Assembly: GCA_907165275.2 (NCBI GenBank)
Contig: OU015657.1
Span: 12,423,001 to 12,487,000, forward strand
Direction of reading: 5' to 3'
Source of the DNA: Zygaena filipendulae
Lineage: Eukaryota; Arthropoda; Insecta; Lepidoptera; Zygaenidae
DNA length: 64,000 nt
Of this stretch, positions 57,262-64,000 are shown piece after piece. How positions within the stretch are numbered: the first letter of the stretch is position 1; each line of letters starts with the position of its first letter. The notes under the pieces are model-generated. The model searched no databases. It had not been told where the DNA came from and saw only the letters and a program-made list of their open reading frames with translations. A program made the translations under genes and the position numbers.

Positions 57262-57653
57262 TAATAAACGAAAAGGGATTCACAACTATAATACCGACCA
57301 CAAACCTACTCATAAATTTCCAAACTGTATCAAAGTTACGCTCGCTAGAAATCAAACCCAAGTATGTTATTTACCAAGACATCCTGACGTTTCAACTGAT
57401 CGCCATTAATCAGGTATTTGCTAACTCACAGCAGTTCCGACCTGTATAGTGTATAACCCGCAAATTAACTTCCTACGCTCATTAATTGCAAATTCCATTC
57501 ACGCGAACTTAATTGCATATACACCGCTACTGGGTTTAGGCGACGACTTTACACGAATTGATATATCGTATTGTATATCTATATTATACCTATAAAATAG
57601 TACTGTGGTCCGTGACTGACTATTGACTAACTGACGATATACAACCTAAATAA

Positions 57654-57885
57654 GGTATTATTCACTATGACCATAACACGCCGCGTCAAAAAAAGACGCC
57701 ACAAAAATTATTTTTCCCTCGCGATCAAAGAAGTTTCACTTTAAAAAAATACATTTACAACGTGTGTTATAGTATACAGAATATTAATTTCTAATATTTT
57801 GTCATATGGAGCGGTCGGAATTATTTTATTTTTAGGACGCGCGTTATGGGCAAAGAATGTTGTTGATCATAGAAAATAAGGGCCC
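57654..57885. mobile_element. MITE of the TTATTCACTATGACCA family, copy 2
   Basis: TATTATTCACTATGACCATA left and GATCATAGAAAATAAGGGCC right. Central AACGTGTGTTATAGTATACA. Confidence 0.75.
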
Positions 57886-58951
57886 AGTAAGCGTGAAAAG
57901 AGGCAAAAATACAAAAAGAAACTCAAAAAAAATGACAGCTTTGTTTTTTTTTGCCGTATGACGCCGTGACGGAAAATGAATTTTTACTTCCATCCGTACC
58001 GTGCGATAAAGAACTTCGTTTTAATAAATCAAGAGTTATTCGCTTAAACATTGTCACCAAGTATAGGTATAGTAGAGGTTAACACCTTTTTATATCGCTG
58101 TTAAAAAAAAATTATTAAGTTATTTGAAACTGACTTACAATCAGTCTAAAGTCTTTAGTAGTTAGTAATATTTTGTTGGATGTATAATAAACCAATGAGG
58201 GCATGATGAATCAATAGCATAGTTAGAGCAATTACTATAAGAACCGACAAATTTACCGAGGAATTTATGATCATAGACTTTGTATAGATTACTGCTACAT
58301 TGGGTATCTATCATAAGATCTGAAAACCCTTTTGGACCCTTTATAATTACTTCAAGTTTATTAAAAGGTAGTGATTTCAGAATCAACATCCACGGGCATC
58401 AATTCAATTTAGTATGAAAATTAGTGTCGCCGGGTGATTTTCTTACACAAGTAATTAATTTCTCACGCATATAAATATTCATTATCATAGTAATTTTTCG
58501 CAATGTTTAAGTTTTTTTAATTTTTCTAAATTGTCTATATACACTATTCTTAAATATCCAATACCTACTTACTCTATGTTATTCGCATTTTGTCTTCGTC
58601 TGTAACTGTGATGTCACTCGATGCGTTTCTTTTGTGATATGTTTCTTGCTCTTGTTGTGGTGCACATCATGTTGATGATCAATAGATAAATAAATAAATA
58701 AAATGTATTCAAAAGCCATTTGGTTGCGTTTTTGCTTATGTTGGTTACCTATACTGTTTTCAAAATTCACAGCTTTGTGAATATTGTGGAAAATATACTT
58801 ACTTGTCTAAAGGAAGTTTTGGGAAGGTTAGAGCAGTTGCTCTAACTTCCTTTGCAACCTTTGCGTGCCTGTCCCTTCTACATTGCCTTTCTAGTTTATA
58901 CCATTATTTTCTCTGTGGTTACAATTTTCTTTTTTTTTTTTTTTTCAATAG

Positions 58952-59140
58952 CCGCATCATGGAGCGTGGAGCGTCAGCGCCGTGGCCCCAAATCCTACAG
59001 GATACTATCGGGGAATCGAGATTGGACGGTGAAGCTCTGAGGGACTACTTCAGGCCTCTGGAGGACTGGTTGAGGAGTGAGAATCTGAGGACAGGGGAAT
59101 ACTTGGGCTGGAGCTACGACGGAGATTACTGTAAATTCAG
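58952..59140 (+). CDS. ACE-like peptidase, second-last coding exon
   Basis: 189 nt between TTTCAATAG and GTAATT. It continues the 48123-48263 exon in phase and encodes RIMERGASAPWPQILQ ...ALRDYFRPLEDWLRSEN ...LGWSYDGDYCKF. This is the canonical C-terminal helical segment of M2 peptidases, with the GASxPWP and YFxPLxxWL signatures. The apparent upstream extension of the frame to 58803 is intron read-through. Secreted or ectocellular location is expected from the family. Confidence 0.92.
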
Positions 59141-59258
59141 GTAATTATTAACATAATTTTATATCACGGTCTTCAGGATACATATTTACTGATGCTCACA
59201 TATTTTAATTTCTTTTTTTTTTCAATTTATGTGATGTAATTTTTTTTTCTACTTACAG
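59141..59258 (+). other. 118-bp last intron of the ACE-like gene
   Basis: GTAATTATT donor, T-rich tract and CTACTTACAG acceptor; phase 2. Confidence 0.85.
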
Positions 59259-59388
59259 CATCGAAACGGCCGGTCTTCAGGTGTACGGTGGGTTCTACAA
59301 CGCGGCAGCTCGACACTATGACGTCGCCAGTTTCGTTACATTGCTCGTGACGTCATTCATTATAACCACAACTTTGCTTTTGCGATGA
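59259..59388 (+). CDS. ACE-like peptidase, last coding exon with hydrophobic tail
   Basis: 130 nt from CTACTTACAG to the stop TGA at 59386-59388. It encodes (S)IETAGLQVYGGFYNAAARHY and then VASFVTLLVTSFIITTTLLLR, a ~20-residue hydrophobic stretch ending at the C-terminus. Soluble insect ACEs such as Drosophila Ance lack such a tail. This one predicts a membrane-bound form, either through a transmembrane helix with almost no cytoplasmic part or as a GPI-anchor signal (small residues NAAA upstream). A membrane-type paralogue like Drosophila Ance-3 is the nearest idea, from memory. The three exons together give the last 153 residues. Confidence 0.9.
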
Positions 59389-59722
59389 AATATTTTAAAT
59401 ACATCCTAACAATAAGAAATTCTTTAAAACTCTTAAACAAAAGATGGCAATCATCGTAAAGGGCAATGGGCAAAAACGTCCCTGTTATACTGATTTTGTA
59501 TCATAGTAGAAAATTAAAGCACGCAAGTAAAAACCAGAATGCGGTTGGGGATCTCCTTCGGGGACGAGGTTCATCACGCCTTTACTTCAAATAACATTAA
59601 ACGTATGTAAACAGTATACCTATTTATAACTTGTATCAAAATATAAAAATTTACAAACTTTCCTTTGAATCTCTATTATAAAATTACAATAGCCAGACAA
59701 TATTATTTACGTCTGAAATAAA
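59389..59722 (+). other. 3' UTR of the ACE-like gene with poly(A) signal
   Basis: First clear AATAAA downstream of the stop is at 59717-59722 (TGAAATAAAACA). The UTR would be ~350 nt. Confidence 0.55.
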
Positions 59723-61002
59723 ACAATCACAAAAAAGTATTGTGTGTGTCATGATGTAAACAAATATGGCCTATAACACTTTTCCGGACGTCGTGATTTC
59801 TACGAATTAACTTCTACGGCAAGCCGAGTAGAACGTTCGTTCCAATAAATTTAATGAATTATTGTGGAGTAAATTTCGCAATAATGGGCATAACTAAAAT
59901 GGCCTCTATACTGGTATTTAACTTTCGAAGCAACTTTGTGATAGCTACATTAAAAAAAAATTGTTATCATTTGGTTTTCTTTTGTACTTAAATTGTTCCA
60001 AAATTAAAGTACGAACTCAATGTCATTTATCTGTTAGTGTGTACGGACAGGGTGTCGCGACGAAAATGCTCATCGTCTTTTTTATATTTTTTTTAAGAGT
60101 AAATATTTGCATAATATGAAATATGAATGCAACTATGACGGATCGATTAAGTTAGATTTTTTTTTGTTTATAGTCTTTTGTTGTAGTTTCCCTATTTGTA
60201 CAGGGTTCTGATGGCAATTTTTTTATTTTACTTAGAATTTTTATTTGATGTGTGTCTACTTACAAATTAATATAAAAGTTTTTTTTTTAATATATAGGTA
60301 TGTATGGATTTGTTCAATTTAAACAATGACTTAATTTAGTCATAATATGTTATCATAGTATTGTTAACATTTAGTTATGAGAATTTACTTGTGATGATAA
60401 TAATAAAATAATTAATATTTTTTTAAACACAAATTTGTACTTGTTTTTATTTATTTTCACGTATTTAATTAAGCAAATAATTTGGCTATTACCATGAAAC
60501 TCGGCTTCTAGCGAGTGTAAGTTCAGTAGGTACTTATACGAAATATCACAATTCAGTTTGAGTGCTATAATCTAATCCTCACCAAAACTTTTAATTGACA
60601 ACCAGATTATTCGTAATAAACTATATCAGTTTGCTATTTGACAAAATTTTAGTTTTTAGTCCTTCCTGTAGTTTTAAAAAAAATATTAGACACGCTTTAC
60701 TTCTTTTTTTACCTAAGCCTAAACCTTTTGAACCGGAATGTCGCGTGACGTCACAAGCAGATACAGTTTTTAAATGCATTCGACGTTACGAGCCCCCACT
60801 CCTAAATTTTAATGCGCTTTCTCCAAGTAAGTACATTTTGCTTTATTTGAAAAAGCAAAATATACGTGTCTATTATTTTTTTATTATCTGACGGACTAAA
60901 TATCATTAAGAAAAAAGTGGTCAAATAGCCTAGCTACTTTAAAATTTTGAGGTAGCTCTTATCTATCTGAAGATGAAAAAATCGACCTTGACTCAAATTT
61001 AA
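59723..61002. other. AT-rich, no gene besides one MITE
   Basis: T- and A-rich runs. The 98-codon frame at 60595-60891 lies in the MITE at 60640 and is not a gene. Confidence 0.5.
60640..60902 (+). mobile_element. MITE of the CRE-carrying family, copy 6 (diverged)
   Basis: TTTTAGTTTTTAGTCCTTCC left, ATCTGACGGACTAAAT right, TGACGTCA at 60746-60753 in CGCGTGACGTCACAAGC. Confidence 0.65.
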
Positions 61003-61179
61003 TCCTAGTAATAAGAAATTCAAATAGAGATGGATGGATGGATGGATGGATGTTTGTTACTCTTTCACGCAAAAACTACTGGATGGATTTAAATTAAACT
61101 TCACAATAATATAGCTTATACATCAGGTTCCCGCGGAAACTCTGAAATTAACGCGGGTGAAACCGCGGGGCACAACTAG
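61003..61179 (+). mobile_element. Helitron-like element
   Basis: A|TCCTAGTAATAAG, (GGAT)n, ATAGCTTATACATCAGGTTCC, hairpin CGCGGGTGAAACCGCGGGGC, CTAG|T ending 61179. Confidence 0.7.
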
Positions 61180-62640
61180 TAGTAGAATAATAGGAATTAA
61201 AGCTAAACATTTTAATATTTTACCTATTACTTATTATTTTGTTTGGCTTAACCACTGCTAAATGTATCATCAGGACTAAATAATTTTTACCTAGCTAGCT
61301 AGTTCTACTAATAAATGGATTATTTTTTTAATAAATCCCCGTAATTACAACGCGGAAACATTACCTTGTTTATACAGACGACGCATCCGACACGTTGTGT
61401 ATATTTACGAAATATTTCAAACTCCATCGAAATGATAGAATAAACCCGGCGTTTGCCAAAATAAACCGCAACTACTGTTTGACCTTCTCTCCCATTGAGA
61501 TGGGGCTACGGAACTTGCGGTTTTTGAAATTAATTTGATTTTTAAGAAGATGTGCTTGCGCATACACTTAAGAATGTTGAATACTTGCAAGCTTAGAACT
61601 TCACCATAAGAAGACAATAGTACCTAACATGTTGATATAAAATAATCATCATTTGTAAAGTGTATTGGCCATTATAATTATTTGACAACTGATTACCGAA
61701 CCAGAAGGACTTGTATGATGACTTATGTAGAAGGAGAGAAGTGGAAGGTTGATGAAAAATCTATAGTTCTTTTCAACTTTCACCTGCAGGAGAGGCGAGC
61801 CTAAGTACAAAATCCAAATTATTGCTATGTGTCAGAAAAACTATCCATTTTTCCACTCTAGATTAGATTTACTTTCATGATTCTTACTTTCCGTCTTTCT
61901 AAAAGACTCTATTCCCTAAAAGAAAAAAAAATAATGAGGTGGAATCGAAAATATCGATTCCGTGATGTGTTTGTCAGAAATTGATATAAAAATGTTTTTT
62001 TTTTTTTGTGTATCATTGTGTGTGTATTGAGCGATAAAGTGCAGTTCAAAGTTTTGCAATCGCGTTATTGTGCAGTTTGTATGTTAAAGCGAAGCTTTTA
62101 TATGGACGTTCGGGGACTGGGCACTCTTTCCATGCTGCGTGAGTAACGCTACCATTACATATAGGTACCTATAGCTTAGTTTCTACGCTCTATACTGTAA
62201 AGCTTTGCTACTTTCGGAAGACGCTAGACGTCAGTTTTTTATATGCATTAGAATCAGCCGGGTTAAGCTTGATTATTTGAACAACGATGCATCACCTCAT
62301 CAATAGTAAAAAGGAAATCACTTTTTTTTTGTAAATACGAGTAGCTTATCTTAGTTAACACAACTTATCGCTCGTTCAGTGACCGTAGATTGATAAAGTA
62401 AGTATCCACGGGGATCTCATAGACGCGGTCTCCCGCCTATAATAACATAGACCCATCGTAAAGTAAACACTGCAAGGATATAGGGGAGGGCGACGCTCCC
62501 GCCTGCGACACTCTGTCGCCGGCTTTTATCTCTGTAATAATAAATTCGTAGTACGTAGTTTTCTAACCGCACACTGTTTATGCCGCCCTGGTACATTGCA
62601 CGTGAATACCTAGTTGTGTAATGAAGCAACTTTCGGTTCA
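61180..62640. other. no confirmed gene; possible orphan first exon
   Basis: TATAAAAA at 61985-61992, initiator-like ATCATTG near 62012, ATG at 62081 and donor GTGAGT at 62139 could be a 5' exon (19 codons) whose continuation is not recognised. The CG-rich patch 62405-62525 is unexplained. Confidence 0.25.
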
Positions 62641-62877
62641 GGTCCCTTATTTACTATGACCATAACGCGTCGCGTTAAGATAACGCGCTACAAACATTGT
62701 TTCCCCTCGTGTTCAAAGAAGTTTCACTCCAAAACAAATATATACATATTTACGTGTTTTAAAGCATGCAGCATATTACCTAGTTTATAATATTTTTACA
62801 TACGGAGTGATTGGGATTACGTTTTAGGGACGCGCGTTATTTGCAAGGAATGTTATTGGTCATAGTGAATAGGGTCT
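62641..62877. mobile_element. MITE of the TTATTCACTATGACCA family, copy 3
   Basis: GGTCCCTTATTTACTATGAC left and GTCATAGTGAATAGGGTC right; ~237 bp; GACGCGCGTTATTTGCAAGG. Confidence 0.75.
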
Positions 62878-63175
62878 AACTATGTTTTTTAGTATTTTTT
62901 TAATACATACATAAATAATAATAAGCAAACTTGAAAGTTATTACTAAATAATATAGGTCATATGAATACTTAAAGATAATCTTTTGTAATGAGATTGAAG
63001 ATTGCCCCCTTCACCTGTGACTGGTTTTACAAAAATTTGTAAGTGACCAACAGCTTATTTATGTGCATTATAAAACAATTTCTTTATGAATGTTTTGTAT
63101 ATCTAATAATGTCAATTTGCCTAATGTATCGATCCCGCCACAGTGACGCCACGCCGCATGCAGGGATGGGGACCA

Positions 63176-63712
63176 GAGTCCTGATGCACTATGACCGAAA
63201 CACCCTGATTTATCATAATGCGCCACAAACATTGTTCCTCCCCCGTACCCAAAGAAGTATTACTTTTTTAAGAAGTTATATATACATATAGATATTGTTG
63301 AACATGATAAATAGAATAATGATAATACTATAAGATAATGGAACATTGTGTTTTTTTGCCGTCTTGAGCGTTTGATTGTGTTACTGGTAGTGTCCAATTT
63401 TGACTCGGGCTTCGGCCACGTTCGGTCAGTTTTTTTCGAAACCGACGACTTTTATTTAACAACATAATAAATAATATTACGACAACGAACATTACAACAT
63501 TGCGTTGCGCCTGCTGGCCGCTATTGGCCGTAAAAAACCAAATAAAATAATGTTACACACATTTCGATTGTCTTATCGCTAGTTAATCAAATGCCTACGT
63601 CCGGATTCGGCTTCAGACGAATTTTTGGCGATGGTATATTAATCGGCTTCACTACGGCACGCACGTATGTTATGGTTAAAGGATATGGTTGGCCATAGTG
63701 AATCAAGGACCA
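63176..63712. mobile_element. MITE of the TTATTCACTATGACCA family, copy 4, with ~300-bp insert
   Basis: Ends TGCACTATGACCGAAACACC and GGCCATAGTGAATCAAGGACC. The interior is longer and unrelated in the middle (63300-63600). Confidence 0.55.
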
Positions 63713-64000
63713 TTTTTTCTTATTACGCGTTGGTTCTCGCCGACGCGCGACGGTAACAAATCTTAATGTTTTTCGACTCCTAAAGATATATCCTTATATA
63801 AGGAATTTGTAATTGTAACGTATCTATTAACGTATAACGTACCTATTTCTGAGATGTTTTAGCAAAAACTGGGGTTTTCAAATACCAAATCTTTATACCT
63901 ACATACCTACATATTTTCTATTTTAATTATATGCAGGTAAAATATGTTTAAAGTTGACAACCCCACACATATTTTCGAGATAAAATTTCCCGAATATTTC
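63713..64000. other. AT-rich window end, nothing recognised
   Basis: No open frame or known repeat recognised. Confidence 0.5.

Larger units (their letters stand above)
48264..58951 (+). other. 10.7-kb intron of the ACE-like gene
   Basis: GTAAGT donor at 48264 and TTTCAATAG acceptor ending 58951. The flanking exons join in phase (AC + C gives Thr). The stretches not listed separately (48906-49545, 49772-50181, 51051-51409, 53552-54149, 54319-55241, 57886-58951) are AT-rich and without recognisable genes. Confidence 0.75.

Noticed and set aside
58803..58951. Upstream extension of the ACE exon frame to an ATG at 58803
   Set aside because: Intron sequence with a T-rich tract and a clear TTTCAATAG acceptor; residues before it do not resemble the family.
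60595..60891. 98-codon plus-strand frame
   Set aside because: It overlaps a MITE copy and has no domain.

Overview
The window looks like a piece of a moth or butterfly (Lepidoptera) nuclear genome. It is AT-rich and gene-poor. It carries about forty small Helitron-like elements with the 3' terminus ...CCGCGGGTGAAACCGCGGGGCACAGCTAG, or degraded versions of it. It also has tRNA-headed SINEs, several MITE families, a BEL/Pao and a Ty3/gypsy retrotransposon, and insect-type split genes. No bacterial or viral genome features are seen.

Layout: (1) 1-1112, minus: 5' end of a BEL/Pao retrotransposon (DUF1759-type Gag start and LTR/leader), cut by the window edge. (2) 2090-7330, minus: a complete two-exon gene for a secreted PYPV-repeat cuticular-type protein. 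A four-codon first exon at 7246-7257 lies behind a TATA box and is joined over a 4.06-kb intron to a large exon at 2090-3184. (3) 7330-24,950: no convincing gene; Helitrons, SINE, MITEs, foldbacks and two small CpG-rich patches. (4) 24,953-35,395, minus: an intact, very young 10.4-kb Ty3/gypsy element with 2,353-bp LTRs (3 differences seen), a 4-bp ATAT target duplication, a PBS matching tRNA-His, a gag ORF and a pol ORF. (5) 35,400-48,122: transposon-derived DNA, probably intronic or intergenic. (6) 48,123-59,388, plus: the last three coding exons of an angiotensin-converting-enzyme-like (M2 peptidase) gene, ending in a hydrophobic C-terminal tail. Its 10.7-kb penultimate intron is full of repeats. 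(7) 59,389-64,000: 3' UTR, then repeats and a weak orphan promoter/first-exon candidate.

The most informative observations concern the gypsy element. Gag and Pol are in different frames, and the TTTAAAC heptamer just before the gag stop is followed by a sequence able to form an H-type pseudoknot. After a -1 shift the frame is open into Pol. Pol begins with a G-patch-like motif ahead of the protease. The 5' leader holds two triple-repeat arrays. Outside it, a MITE family disperses perfect TGACGTCA (CRE-type) palindromes, a 24-bp minisatellite is open in both strands, and a perfect 26-bp-arm inverted repeat lies in the cuticle-gene intron.
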